NCBI RefSeq assembly: GCF_900143515.1
Contig: NZ_FSQT01000001.1
Location: forward strand, 372,001-436,000
Direction: 5' to 3'
Source of the DNA: Micromonospora cremea
Lineage (GTDB): Bacteria > Actinomycetota > Actinomycetes > Mycobacteriales > Micromonosporaceae
DNA length: 64,000 bases
The position numbers were made by a program, and so were the translations under genes. Shown here in pieces: positions 1 to 7,970 of this stretch. The notes beneath the pieces were generated by a model. It was given only the letters and a program-made list of their open reading frames with translations, did no database searches and was not told the DNA's origin. Numbering within the stretch: position 1 is the first letter of the stretch; every line of letters starts with the position of its first letter.

Positions 1-881
1 TCCTGGACCGCCGGTTGCAGGGGTTGACCGATGAGCCTCGACCTGGGGCGCCCCGTCGGATCACCGACGACCGGGTCGAGGAGGTCATCGTCCGCACGTT
101 GGAGCAGCAGCCGTCCAACCAGGACAGTCACTGGTCGACGCGGTCGATGGCCAAGGAGACCGGGCTGTCGCAGACCGCGGTGTCGCGGATCTGGCGGGCG
201 TTCGGCCTCAAGCCGCATCTGGTGGACACGTGGAAGCTCTCGGCTGACCCGTTGTTCGTAGAGAAGGTCCGCGACGTGGTGGGCCTGTATCTCGATCCGC
301 CGGTCAAGGCGATGGTCCTGTGCGTGGACGAGAAGTCGCAGATGCAGGCACTCGAGCGGACCCGACCGATGCTGCCGATGATGCCCACGGTCCCCGCCCG
401 GCAGACCCACGACTACGTCCGCCACGGTGTGGCCAGCCTGTTCGCCGCGTTCGACCCGGCGACCGGCACGGTCATCGGGCAGGTCCACCGCAAGCACCGC
501 CATCAGGAGTTCCTCAAGTTCCTGAAGGTCGTCGACGCGAACACGCCCGCAGAGTTGGATCTGCACCTGGTCCTGGACAATTACGCCACCCACAAGACGC
601 CCGCGGTGCAGCGGTGGCTGGCCGCGCATCCCCGGTTCCACCTGCACTTCACGCCGACCTCGGCGTCCTGGCTCAACCTCGTCGAGCGCTGGTTCGCCGA
701 ACTGACCGACCGCAAGCTCCGCAGGTCAAGCCACCGCAGCCTCGCCGAACTCGAAGCGGACGTCCGCACCTGGATCGACGCGTGGAACGCCGACCCGAAG
801 CCCTTCGTGTGGACCAGAACCGCCGACGACATCCTCAACAGCCTCGCCACGTACTGCCGGCGAATTAACGACTCAGGACAC
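1..881 (+). mobile_element. right part of an IS630-family insertion sequence
   Basis: The element enters from the left edge and ends near 881, just before a TA dinucleotide, as expected for IS630 target choice. The only cargo is the transposase gene. Its left end lies outside the window, so the terminal inverted repeat cannot be paired. Confidence 0.75.
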
Positions 882-884
882 TAG
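3..884 (+). CDS. IS630-family transposase, 5' end outside the window
   Basis: DDE transposase of the IS630/Tc1-mariner type, which cuts and pastes its element at TA. The frame is open to the left edge, so the true start lies outside and about 290 residues are visible. After an N-terminal helix-turn-helix part (GLSQTAVSRIWRAFGLKPH) the catalytic triad is visible as Asp in LCVDEKS, Asp in LVLDNYATHK and Glu in WLNLVERWFAEL. The C-terminus and stop coincide with the element's right end, where GGACAC is followed by TA at 882-883 and the stop codon TAG uses that TA. The left terminal repeat is not in the window, so completeness cannot be judged. Family assignment is firm. Confidence 0.9.
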   Translation: MDRRLQGLTDEPRPGAPRRITDDRVEEVIVRTLEQQPSNQDSHWSTRSMAKETGLSQTAVSRIWRAFGLKPHLVDTWKLSADPLFVEKVRDVVGLYLDPPVKAMVLCVDEKSQMQALERTRPMLPMMPTVPARQTHDYVRHGVASLFAAFDPATGTVIGQVHRKHRHQEFLKFLKVVDANTPAELDLHLVLDNYATHKTPAVQRWLAAHPRFHLHFTPTSASWLNLVERWFAELTDRKLRRSSHRSLAELEADVRTWIDAWNADPKPFVWTRTADDILNSLATYCRRINDSGH

Positions 885-938
885 CTGTCGCGGTCAGCCG
901 CATCGGTCGTGGTGGGTCGTGGCGGTCGGACGTCGGGG

Positions 939-2864
939 TCATCCGAGCCACCGGTCGAACCAGGCGCGGGTGCGGCGGAGCACGTCGAGTTGGTGGTTGC
1001 GTTCGCGGATCGAGTGGTTCTCTCGGGGATATACGACGTACTTGTGCTCGACTCCGAACCTGCGTAGCGCGCGGTGGAAGAACTCCGCCTGTGATACCGG
1101 GACGTTCGTGTCGTTCTCGCCGTGCAGGATCAGCACGGGCGTGCGGACCTTGGAGGCGTACGAGATCGGGCTGAGCCGGTCGTGGCGGTGTGGACCTGTT
1201 CCTTCCCAGCCGCTGCTGCCGCCGAGGGCGGACTCGAATGGTCCCTCTTCTCCGGTTGCGGCGAGCATTCCCCAGTCGCTGATGCCGGCGCCCATCACGG
1301 CGGCCTTGAACCGGTTGGTCTGCCCGACCGCCCAGGCGGCCATGAACCCGCCGTGGCTCCAGCCGCCGATGCCCAGCCGGTCGGGGTTGGCGACGCCGTC
1401 GGCGATGAGCAGGTCGATGCCGGCGCAAATGTCGGTCCACTCGTCGAGGCCGACCGCGCCGGCGACGAGCGCCGCGAAGTCGTGGCCGTGCCCTTGGCCG
1501 CCGCGCGGGTTCGGCAGGAACACGGCGTAGCCGGCGGTCGCCAGCCACTGGCCGGACGGGTCCCAGCCGAGCATGAGCCGGTCGGCGTGCCGGTCATACG
1601 GGCCGCCGTGAACCAGCGTCACTAGTGGAAAGGGCCCGTCCTTGTGGGACCGGCCGGCGGGCAGGATCAGCAGGCCGTCGAGGGCCAGCCCGTCGGATGC
1701 CTCGTATGACAGGCGTTCCTGGACACCCCACCGGACGTCGTGGAGTTCGGGCCTGAGGTCGGTCAGCCTCGTCAGCGGCCCGCAAGTGGGGCCGGCGTAG
1801 ACGTTTCCGGGCTCGTAGGACGTGCTGACCACCGCCGCGACGGCGTCACCGTGCCGGTTCGTGGCCAACGACTTCGCGAGGCCGTCGACCCGGGACAGCT
1901 CGACGAGGTTGCGCCCGACCGGATCAAGCCGGTGGATCGCGGTATCGAGCCCGTCGGCGACCAGCACCAGCGGCGGACCGGCGTCGACCTGAACCAGGTT
2001 GCTCGGGCAGACGACCGTGCCGGCGGTCAGGTTACGGTGCTCGCCCACCGGCCCGCTCACCGGTTCGGTGACATCGAGAACCGCGTGTCCGCCCACCAGG
2101 GCTGGCGGGGTCTTCGCGACATATGCCAGGTGCCAGCCGTCGTCGGCGGACCACCAGACGAGTGACGACGCGTCCGCCGCGGCCGGGCCGAGGTCCCGCG
2201 TCATGCCGCTGCCCGGGTCGAGCAGGTGCAGACCGGGCTTGACCAGGCCCGGGTCCACGTCGGGGGTTGACCAGGTGAGGACCGCCAGCATCCCATCGTC
2301 GGGCCGCTGGGCCACCTCGACGACATGGCGATCGCCGAACGCATCCGGTGTCCGAACCTCCCGGCTCCGTACGTCGAGCAGCCGCAGCCGGTCCGGGTGT
2401 ACGCGTTCACCCCACACCCGAGCGTCGTCACGCTCCCTGTCCCGACGTTCGTCCTCAGCGGACGGTTCATCGGCTGCGATCACGACGACCAGGTCGGGAT
2501 CGGCCAGTGGGAGGTGACTTGACACCCCACTGGCCCAGGACGTCACCGCCTCCACGACACCGTCGACCAGCCCGACCCGGTGTACTTGCGCCGTGCCACG
2601 CTCGGCCCGTTCGGAGAGAAAGTAGACCAGCAGCGAATCTGCGGCCCACCGCGGCGCCGAATCGTGCGCCTCACCCGAAGTTAATCGTCGCGGCGACCCG
2701 GTCCCGTCGGTGGCGGCGACCCAGAGTTCGCTAACGGGGTGATCACCAGCCCTCCCGACCGGGGTGACCACGTAGGCGACCCACTTGCCGTCCGGCGACA
2801 GCGCCAATGCGCGCGGAACACGACCGTCAACCACCAACTCGGCGGTGAGCTGTGTACGGGCCAC
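939..2864 (-). CDS. S9-family prolyl oligopeptidase / acylaminoacyl peptidase
   Basis: Serine peptidase of the alpha/beta-hydrolase S9 family, expected to cleave short peptides or N-acyl residues in the cytoplasm. The N-terminal 350 residues look like a beta-propeller (ALALSPDGKWVAYV, then WWSADDGWHLAYV). The C-terminal hydrolase domain has the nucleophile in GGWSHGGFMAAW, the acid in LILHGENDTNVP and the histidine in YPRENHSIRERN, so the triad is complete. The reading frame stays open upstream to 3212, but similarity to the family begins at ARTQLTAELVVDGRVPRAL. I therefore chose the GTG at 2864, giving 641 residues, a normal family length. No strong ribosome-binding site is seen there, so the start is uncertain. 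There is no signal peptide. Confidence 0.85.
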   Translation of the reverse strand: MARTQLTAELVVDGRVPRALALSPDGKWVAYVVTPVGRAGDHPVSELWVAATDGTGSPRRLTSGEAHDSAPRWAADSLLVYFLSERAERGTAQVHRVGLVDGVVEAVTSWASGVSSHLPLADPDLVVVIAADEPSAEDERRDRERDDARVWGERVHPDRLRLLDVRSREVRTPDAFGDRHVVEVAQRPDDGMLAVLTWSTPDVDPGLVKPGLHLLDPGSGMTRDLGPAAADASSLVWWSADDGWHLAYVAKTPPALVGGHAVLDVTEPVSGPVGEHRNLTAGTVVCPSNLVQVDAGPPLVLVADGLDTAIHRLDPVGRNLVELSRVDGLAKSLATNRHGDAVAAVVSTSYEPGNVYAGPTCGPLTRLTDLRPELHDVRWGVQERLSYEASDGLALDGLLILPAGRSHKDGPFPLVTLVHGGPYDRHADRLMLGWDPSGQWLATAGYAVFLPNPRGGQGHGHDFAALVAGAVGLDEWTDICAGIDLLIADGVANPDRLGIGGWSHGGFMAAWAVGQTNRFKAAVMGAGISDWGMLAATGEEGPFESALGGSSGWEGTGPHRHDRLSPISYASKVRTPVLILHGENDTNVPVSQAEFFHRALRRFGVEHKYVVYPRENHSIRERNHQLDVLRRTRAWFDRWLG

Positions 2865-3005
2865 CGATGCACAGTAACGATCAACCACCACGGCGACCAA
2901 CCGCTGCCGCAACGCCTCCGCAGCATGGCTGCGGCGCCCCTCCCAGGGGCTGTCCCGATCTCGACAACAACGCCAGGAGGAGACGATCTGGCTGCTTGAT
3001 CGGGT

Positions 3006-3073
3006 TCGCACATCAGCCGCGATCCGCGCGGTTGTGCCTCCTAGCGAGCGTGGTTGGCTCGGCCGGTGAGACT
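3006..3073 (+). repeat. short attC-like repeat, copy K
   Basis: Left box GCACATC, then AGCCGC and GATCCGCGCGG, the common core of the dispersed family described in the findings. The right side is degenerate (GGCCGGTGAGAC near 3060-3072). It lies between the S9 peptidase and a very small open frame. Confidence 0.5.
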
Positions 3074-3189
3074 TGACTTCGAAGACTGGGCTCGCCGGAC
3101 GTTTTTCACGGTGGAACGCCGTCACCATCGCTGCCACCATCCTCGGCGTGCTCCTGTTCGGCGTTGGGCTCGCGATGACGTCGCGGTAA
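3073..3189 (+). CDS. possible 38-residue single-pass membrane peptide
   Basis: Very short frame with a TTG start at 3073 and a TAA stop at 3187. Residues 14-33 form a clear hydrophobic helix (AVTIAATILGVLLFGVGLAM) after a basic stretch, which would place the N-terminus in the cytoplasm. It sits between two copies of the dispersed repeat and has no obvious ribosome-binding site. It could be a real small protein carried between two sites, or the tail of a lost membrane-protein gene. I do not recognise it. Confidence 0.3.
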   Translation: MTSKTGLAGRFSRWNAVTIAATILGVLLFGVGLAMTSR

Positions 3190-3202
3190 GTTGGCCCGTC
3201 CC

Positions 3203-3290
3203 GTCCTCTCATACTGCGATCCGCGCGCTACACAGCGTCACGCCGAGCTGGCCCGGTTGCCGTCCGGACGTGTCGATGAGCGGACGTTTG
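3203..3290 (+). repeat. attC-like repeat, copy A
   Basis: Full-length copy of the dispersed repeat. The left box CTCTCAT is followed by ACTGC and GATCCGCGCGCT. A loop of about 45 bases follows, then CGTCCGGACG, the spacer TGTCGA and the right box TGAGCGGACGTTTG. CGTCCGGACG is itself a perfect palindrome. The inner GATCCG can pair with CGGAC leaving one extra A, like the extrahelical base of integron attC sites. Confidence 0.65.
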
Positions 3291-3319
3291 GTTCTGGGGT
3301 GTGCCGGTAGGGTCCGCTC

Positions 3320-3946
3320 GTGGATCCGTCATGGGTTGAAGCTGGAGCCGTGTTCCGATGGCCGGACCGCGACGGGCTGATGCGTGCGCTCGTACACGAC
3401 GGTGCTGTCGTCATGTACGACGCCTGGTGGTCGCATTTGGGCAACTGGGGACTGGCGGACCTTCAGAAGATCAAGCAGGGGCGTGTCAGCTACTACGTCG
3501 TGCACAGCTCCGTGTTGGCGGAGAAGGCAACGTTCGTGCGGTCGGAGCCGTTGACGGCCGACGAGCGGGCGGTCCATCGTCCTGACCTCCCGTTCGCCGT
3601 CGCGCAGAGCGCCAGGCTGTCTTGGCCGGCCAAGGTGTCGCAGACACCGGCCTGGGCTGCCGAGTTTCGCGCCACCACCGGCCGCCCGGACGGTGCAGGG
3701 TTGCAGACGCCTGAGGTGTACTTGTGCCCGTTCGGTCCCAAAGGCGGCTCGAAGGCGGGTGTCCGCGTGCGAGCGGACAGCGGGATCTCCTTCACCGCCG
3801 AGGAATTGATACGGAAGGCCGCTACCATCCAGGCGCCGAACGTCGGGGATGCAGTGCCGGTGCATGGAGTCGGGATCTACCGACTGGGACTGCAGCGCGG
3901 TGTCCCTGCCTTCTACCTGTGGGGAGCCGAGAGCAGGATGCTGTGA
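3320..3946 (+). CDS. hypothetical protein, 208 residues
   Basis: I do not recognise a named family. The protein starts at a GTG 29 bases after repeat copy A and ends 25 bases before copy L, so it looks like the cargo between two sites. It is soluble, with no signal peptide or membrane segment. The N-terminal half has many aromatic residues (MYDAWWSHLGNWGL), and the middle contains YLCPFGPKGGSKAGVRVRAD. Codon use matches the chromosome, which supports a real gene. No catalytic motif is evident and no function is proposed. Confidence 0.6.
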   Translation: MDPSWVEAGAVFRWPDRDGLMRALVHDGAVVMYDAWWSHLGNWGLADLQKIKQGRVSYYVVHSSVLAEKATFVRSEPLTADERAVHRPDLPFAVAQSARLSWPAKVSQTPAWAAEFRATTGRPDGAGLQTPEVYLCPFGPKGGSKAGVRVRADSGISFTAEELIRKAATIQAPNVGDAVPVHGVGIYRLGLQRGVPAFYLWGAESRML

Positions 3947-3971
3947 TTGCGTCCGGCTGCGTCGTCGAGCC

Positions 3972-4013
3972 CGCGCTCTCATGCTGCGTCCCGCGCGACC
4001 ACGCCGATTTTGC
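3972..4013 (+). repeat. short attC-like repeat, copy L
   Basis: Short form of the family: left box GCTCTCAT, then GCTGC, GTCCCGCGCG, ACGCCGA and a weak right box. It separates the 208-residue gene from the convergent HycA-like gene. Confidence 0.45.
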
Positions 4014-4034
4014 TGGTAGACGACCTGCTCGCGG

Positions 4035-4496
4035 TCAGGTGCTATAGAGCCCGTCCCACGGCTCGGAGAACCCGAGACCGTCTGGGTACAACTCAACCCA
4101 GTCGCCCCGCTCGACATCGGATTCGTCGATCAGACCGAACGTGACACCATCGTAGAGCATGTGAAACGGCCGGATCGAGACGTCGGTGAACTGGCGGTCA
4201 GACAGCTGATCGAGCAGTGCCGTCAGGCGGCGCTCAGCCTGCTCGCCGAGTTCGCCTCGCAAGTTCGGGGCGATGCCGATCAGCGAAATCTCGGATCTGC
4301 GGTGACGCCCGTCAGCGTCGAAGAGATGTAGGTAGGCATACCACCGGATGCGTTCCCGGCCCATGTCAGGCTCGTGATCGTCATCGCGGCGGACGCCGTG
4401 CACCGCCGCGTAAAACTGGCCGTCGGCATACCGTCCGATCGTGTCTGTGCGGTAGCCGGGTTCGCGCGCTATCGGGATGAGGTCTGGGGCTGGCAT
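4035..4496 (-). CDS. HycA-like small protein, 153 residues
   Basis: From memory, close relatives in actinomycetes are often labelled 'formate hydrogenlyase regulatory protein HycA'. The start LIPIAREPGYRTDTIGRYAD and the end LYPDGLGFSEPWDGLY are what I recall of that group. There is no formate hydrogenlyase here or any reason to expect one, so the label says little about function. The protein is soluble and acidic, with no membrane segment. It lies on the opposite strand to the preceding gene and is bracketed by repeat copies L and J, as single-gene cargo would be. Confidence 0.65.
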   Translation of the reverse strand: MPAPDLIPIAREPGYRTDTIGRYADGQFYAAVHGVRRDDDHEPDMGRERIRWYAYLHLFDADGRHRRSEISLIGIAPNLRGELGEQAERRLTALLDQLSDRQFTDVSIRPFHMLYDGVTFGLIDESDVERGDWVELYPDGLGFSEPWDGLYST

Positions 4497-4520
4497 GCTG
4501 GCGAGGGTAACGACCAGTGA

Positions 4521-4563
4521 GTGCGCTCTTCTGCCGCGATCCGCGCGGTCATGCCGAATAGAG
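4521..4563 (+). repeat. short attC-like repeat, copy J
   Basis: Left box GCTCTTC, spacer TGCCGC, inner box GATCCGCGCGG, then TCATGCCGAATAGAGG. The TGCCG spacer occurs twice 26 bases apart. It lies between the HycA-like gene and the broken isochorismatase gene. Confidence 0.55.
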
Positions 4564-4633
4564 GATCGCCCGGCACGGACGGCGAGTACACGCGCCTCTG
4601 GCTCCTGCAGAGTTGCCGGCCGGGCTGTTCGGG

Positions 4634-4880
4634 TCAGCCGAACAAGTCGGCCGCGTCGTGGGATGCGATACCGAAGGTTTGGCCGGGATAGCGCAGGCCC
4701 TTCATATACATGTTGGTGTGCGCGACGATCTGTTCACCGGTGACCTGCACGCCGTCGAACTCGGAGTCCTCCGTGGTGTGGCAGTCACGCACGAGAGTGA
4801 CGTCGTAGCCGTCGGCCGCGGCCCGCTGCATGGTCGTGCGTAGGCAGTAGTCGGAGGCGGCACCGGCCACAACTAAGTGG
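4634..4880 (-). pseudogene. isochorismatase-family hydrolase, 3' part
   Basis: C-terminal portion of a cysteine hydrolase of the isochorismatase fold. The catalytic-cysteine region reads [17 protein letters not shown] and is followed by [12 protein letters not shown]. The gene was split by the transposon at 4881-7317; its 5' part is at 7318-7637. Joining the parts across the 9-base duplication ACTAAGTGG restores one frame through [17 protein letters not shown]. The split protein would lack half of its core, so it is presumably inactive. Substrate is unknown because the family covers isochorismate, nicotinamide and ureido amides. Confidence 0.85.
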
Positions 4881-4908
4881 TCGGCTCCGTAAGTCCTTCG
4901 GGGGTTGA

Positions 4909-6075
4909 TCAAGCTGCCAGGGCGACGGAGGATTCGTCTGGGTGATCGGCGGTGTGCCGGTCGAGCCTGGCCAGCAGATCGTCCAGGTCGGAGGTGGTGA
5001 ACTTCCACTGGAACGGCTGTGCCGTGGCGTTGTAGCGGACTTCGAAGGCTCGGAGCCGGTCCCCGACCTGGGCAAGGTCGGTGAAGTCGTTGGGCGAGAC
5101 GACCTTGCGCTGCACGACGGAGAAGAAGATCTCCACCTGGTTCAACCAGGAGGCGTGCACCGGAGTGTGGACCAGCACCGCGTTGGGGAACGCGGCGGTC
5201 AGCCGGTCGGCGGCCTTCTTGCCGCGGTGGGAGGAGCCGTTGTCCACGATCCAGAACACGCGCTTGGCGCTGACGTACGGTTCCTGGCTCATGACCTGGG
5301 CGACCAGGGCCATGAACGGGTTGATGCCGGTGCGCGGTTCGCAGCGGCCGAACACCTTCGCGTGGTGGACGTCGTAGGCGGCCAGGTAGGCCAGCGCGCC
5401 ACCGCGGCCGTAGGTGTGGTTCACCCGCATCGCCCGGGCCTGCCCCGGTGCGAGGGTGGGGTGACAGCGGCAGCGGGCCTGAATGGAGGTCTTCTCGTCC
5501 GCGCTGATGACGTACTCGCCCGCGTCCAGTGTCCGGCCCTGCCAGGTGCGGGCGTACAGGTCCAGCACGCGCTCGGCCTTGGTGCGGAAGTCGGGATCGG
5601 TGATGAAGATCCAGGAGCGGTACTGCCAGGGCTTGAGCGCGTCCCGGGCGAGCCAGCGGCGCACGGTGGAGGCCGACATGGCGCCGACGATGCCGCGCGC
5701 GACCACCTCACGGGCCAGCTCCGGGCAGGTCCAGCGCGAGAGCGGCGCCCCGGTTTCGGGCGGGAGCTGGCAGGCCAGCGCCTTCACCTGGGCGGCTTGC
5801 AACGCAGTGAAGGAGGCAGGCCGGCCCGGACGCTTGCGATCGGCCAGACCGGGCAGGCCCAGCTCGGCGAAGCGGCCCCGCCAGGTGCGCACGGTGTCCA
5901 CGTGCACCCCCGCCCGCTCAGCGATCCGAGCGTTCGGTAGCGGCCGGGCCGCGAGCAACACGATCTGGGCCCTGATCCTGGCCTGGTGAGGCGTCTTGTG
6001 ACCGTATGCCGATTTCTTGAGCCGGTGCCGCTCGGCGGCGGTCAAGGTCACCGGGCACGCGGGTATCGCAGGCAT
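4909..6075 (-). CDS. IS630-family transposase
   Basis: DDE transposase of the transposon that splits the isochorismatase gene. N-terminal helix-turn-helix domains ([20 protein letters not shown]) bind the terminal repeats. The catalytic region has Asp in [11 protein letters not shown], Asp in [12 protein letters not shown] and Glu in [14 protein letters not shown], a complete triad. I chose the ATG at 6075 ([15 protein letters not shown]); the frame extends upstream to 6132. The result is 388 residues, in the usual range. It ends 28 bases inside the element's left end and looks intact. Confidence 0.9.
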   Translation of the reverse strand: MPAIPACPVTLTAAERHRLKKSAYGHKTPHQARIRAQIVLLAARPLPNARIAERAGVHVDTVRTWRGRFAELGLPGLADRKRPGRPASFTALQAAQVKALACQLPPETGAPLSRWTCPELAREVVARGIVGAMSASTVRRWLARDALKPWQYRSWIFITDPDFRTKAERVLDLYARTWQGRTLDAGEYVISADEKTSIQARCRCHPTLAPGQARAMRVNHTYGRGGALAYLAAYDVHHAKVFGRCEPRTGINPFMALVAQVMSQEPYVSAKRVFWIVDNGSSHRGKKAADRLTAAFPNAVLVHTPVHASWLNQVEIFFSVVQRKVVSPNDFTDLAQVGDRLRAFEVRYNATAQPFQWKFTTSDLDDLLARLDRHTADHPDESSVALAA

Positions 6076-6267
6076 CAGGGCGGTGGCCGATCTCGATGAG
6101 TGGACCACGGGGGCGCGACGGACCGTCAGCAACCGGTCGGGATCGCACGTTTCCGGTGTCCTGACGTCGACGTGGACGTTGTGGCAGAGCGATGCGCAAT
6201 GACGACGGACTGGCGTGGCGACCGGGGTCTGGACCGTGCGTCGTGCAGGGTTCCCGCTTCGGCCGTC

Positions 6268-7125
6268 TCAGACGAGGGTGATGCCGCTTCGGGGGTATGC
6301 CGGGGTGCTGAGTGAGGGGTCGACCAGTACCGGTTCCTCGGCCCGGCACCTCGCCAGGACCTGCGGATCGAGACGGGCGGTGGCCAGTCCGGGGTCGGCG
6401 GTGCCCGCGTCAACGAGCAAGGTGCCGTCCGGGTTCCAGACCGCACTTTGGCCACAGCCGTGGTACGGGCCGCTGGGTCCGCTGTGGTTGGCGAGGAGAA
6501 CGTAGCTGGTGTTGTCCAGGGCCCGTGCCGGGAAGACCGTGGCGCGTTGATGGGCACCGGAGCCTCGGCCGAACATCGCGCCAACCAGGTACGCGTGGCA
6601 GCCGTCCAGCGCGGCAGCACGGGCATGCTCGGGAAAGCCGGAGTCCCAGCAGATGCCGAGTCCAAGACGCCAGCCGTCGAGGGTGAGGGTGCACCCGCTG
6701 GTGCCGGGGCTGAAGCCGGCGGCGCGCTCGCTTGGCGTGGTGTGCTGCTTGTCGTAGTGGGCGGCGAATCGGCCATCGAGGCCCAGGACCAGGGCGGAGA
6801 TGTGCAGCCGCCCGGACTCGGGGTTGCGGGTGGGGGCTCCGGCCACCACGGCGGTGCGGGTCTCGTGGCAGACGGCGGCCAGCGGGTCCAATCGGGGGTC
6901 CGTGGAGTTCAGGGTGTAGGTCTCGGGGTCGGCCGTGATTTCTGGCAGCTCGTAGCCGGTGAGGAAGAGCTCCGGAAGGACCAGCAGGTCAGCTCCCTGG
7001 TCGGCGGCGCGGCGGACCAAGTCGGCGGCGATGGCGACGTTCGCGGGGATATCCAGTGCGGTGCAGGTCGCCTGACCGGCCGCCACGGTGAGCGGGCCAG
7101 AGGCCAGGGCATGAAGATCATCCAT
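6268..7125 (-). CDS. carbon-nitrogen hydrolase (nitrilase superfamily)
   Basis: Cytoplasmic amidase or nitrilase-like enzyme of 285 residues. The Glu-Lys-Cys triad is complete: Glu in LLVLPELFLTGYE (about residue 50), Lys in AHYDKQHTTP (about 125) and Cys in LGLGICWDSGFPE (about 160). The exact amide substrate cannot be read from sequence. The gene lies inside the 26-bp inverted repeats of an IS630-type transposon, 192 bases upstream of the transposase start and on the same strand. It is therefore passenger cargo rather than chromosomal context. The start is the first ATG, with the family's N-terminal strand (LTVAAGQATC) soon after. Confidence 0.85.
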   Translation of the reverse strand: MDDLHALASGPLTVAAGQATCTALDIPANVAIAADLVRRAADQGADLLVLPELFLTGYELPEITADPETYTLNSTDPRLDPLAAVCHETRTAVVAGAPTRNPESGRLHISALVLGLDGRFAAHYDKQHTTPSERAAGFSPGTSGCTLTLDGWRLGLGICWDSGFPEHARAAALDGCHAYLVGAMFGRGSGAHQRATVFPARALDNTSYVLLANHSGPSGPYHGCGQSAVWNPDGTLLVDAGTADPGLATARLDPQVLARCRAEEPVLVDPSLSTPAYPRSGITLV

Positions 7126-7317
7126 GGTGGGCCAAACTACCCCGAGCAGGCGCTGAGGGGAGCGTCCGGGGCATCCTCATGCCTGACTCACGCTCCAGCC
7201 CGCGAAGGACGGACCATCACCAAGTGGACGCAGCTTCACGGGTGCCCAGGGATGGTCCGCACGTCAGGCACGACGCGCACCCCCAGAGCAACCCCCGAAG
7301 GACTTACGGAGCCGACT

Positions 7318-7637
7318 ACTAAGTGGGAAACTTCGAGTTCGGCGAGGACGCCCTCCAGCCCCGTACCGGCAAAGGAATCCCGATACTCCTTGGACACGAC
7401 AGGCTCACCCGGGGCGGGCGCGATGCCGTCGGCGAGCTGCCAGCCGGCGGTGCCCGGCTGAAGATCCGTATCCTGGTGCTGGACGAAGACGACAGGCACC
7501 CTTTCGACCCTGGCCCGGTCGATCAAGGCGGCGGTCCTGCTCAGCACACCGTCCCGATCGACACACTCGGCGACCACATCCACCTGCAGATCGATGACCA
7601 GCAAGCAGGCCCCACCGCCACGCCGCAACGTCGCCAC
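7318..7637 (-). pseudogene. isochorismatase-family hydrolase, 5' part
   Basis: N-terminal portion of the gene whose 3' part is at 4634-4880. The family's first strand and aspartate are visible in ACLLVIDLQVDVVAE, followed by VPVVFVQHQD and the lysine region PVVSKEYRDSFAGTGLE. Translation runs into the transposon after SHLVVG and stops inside it. The start is the ATG at 7637. The intact gene would encode about 185 residues, normal for the family. It is oriented away from repeat copy B. Confidence 0.85.
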
Positions 7638-7730
7638 CGCCCATGCCTCCCGCGCTCATAGGAACCGGGCGAGAGTATCCCAACCCACCATCCCTCGACC
7701 TAGCCACGGGCGTTCCTGCGGCGAAGGAAA

Positions 7731-7815
7731 CGTACGCTCATCAGCCGCGAAGCGCTCGTCGCCGAAGGTGACATCGGCGCCGGTCGCCGGCGTCCGGACG
7801 TGCCGAGATCAGTAA
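7731..7815 (+). repeat. attC-like repeat, copy B (second subfamily)
   Basis: Left box CGTACGCTCATC, then a 63-base core (7744-7806) almost identical to the cores at 58056 and 61655, with internal hairpins (CACC/GGTG-type, CCGGTCGCCGG, CGTCCGGACG), ending TGCCGA. The right box is degenerate (GATCAGTAAG). Confidence 0.7.
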
Positions 7816-7970
7816 GTCTGCCTCTCTCCGCCCGACACATCGGAGGGCGCGGTCTTCGCGGATGGGGTTTTCGGCGGGGGGCAAGGTCACCGAACGAAGA
7901 CCCGGCACCTCACATGTCAGGATTCAGGATCAACACCGGATGCGGTCTCGTTCGTGCTCGACGCAGGTCG

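Larger units (their letters stand above)
4881..7317 (-). mobile_element. IS630-type transposon carrying a nitrilase-family passenger gene
   Basis: Bounded by perfect 26-bp inverted repeats at 4881-4906 and 7290-7315 (outer end TCGGCTCCGTAAGTCC). A 9-bp direct repeat ACTAAGTGG lies outside at 4872-4880 and 7318-7326. Removing the element and one repeat restores the isochorismatase reading frame exactly. The 2437-bp interior holds the transposase (4909-6075) and a carbon-nitrogen hydrolase (6268-7125), both on the minus strand. A TA-type duplication with a slightly longer left end is an alternative reading of the junction. Confidence 0.85.

Noticed and set aside
4035..4496. Assigning a role in formate hydrogenlyase control from the HycA label
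   Set aside because: No hydrogenlyase or formate genes are present, and the label on actinomycete relatives appears to be inherited annotation.
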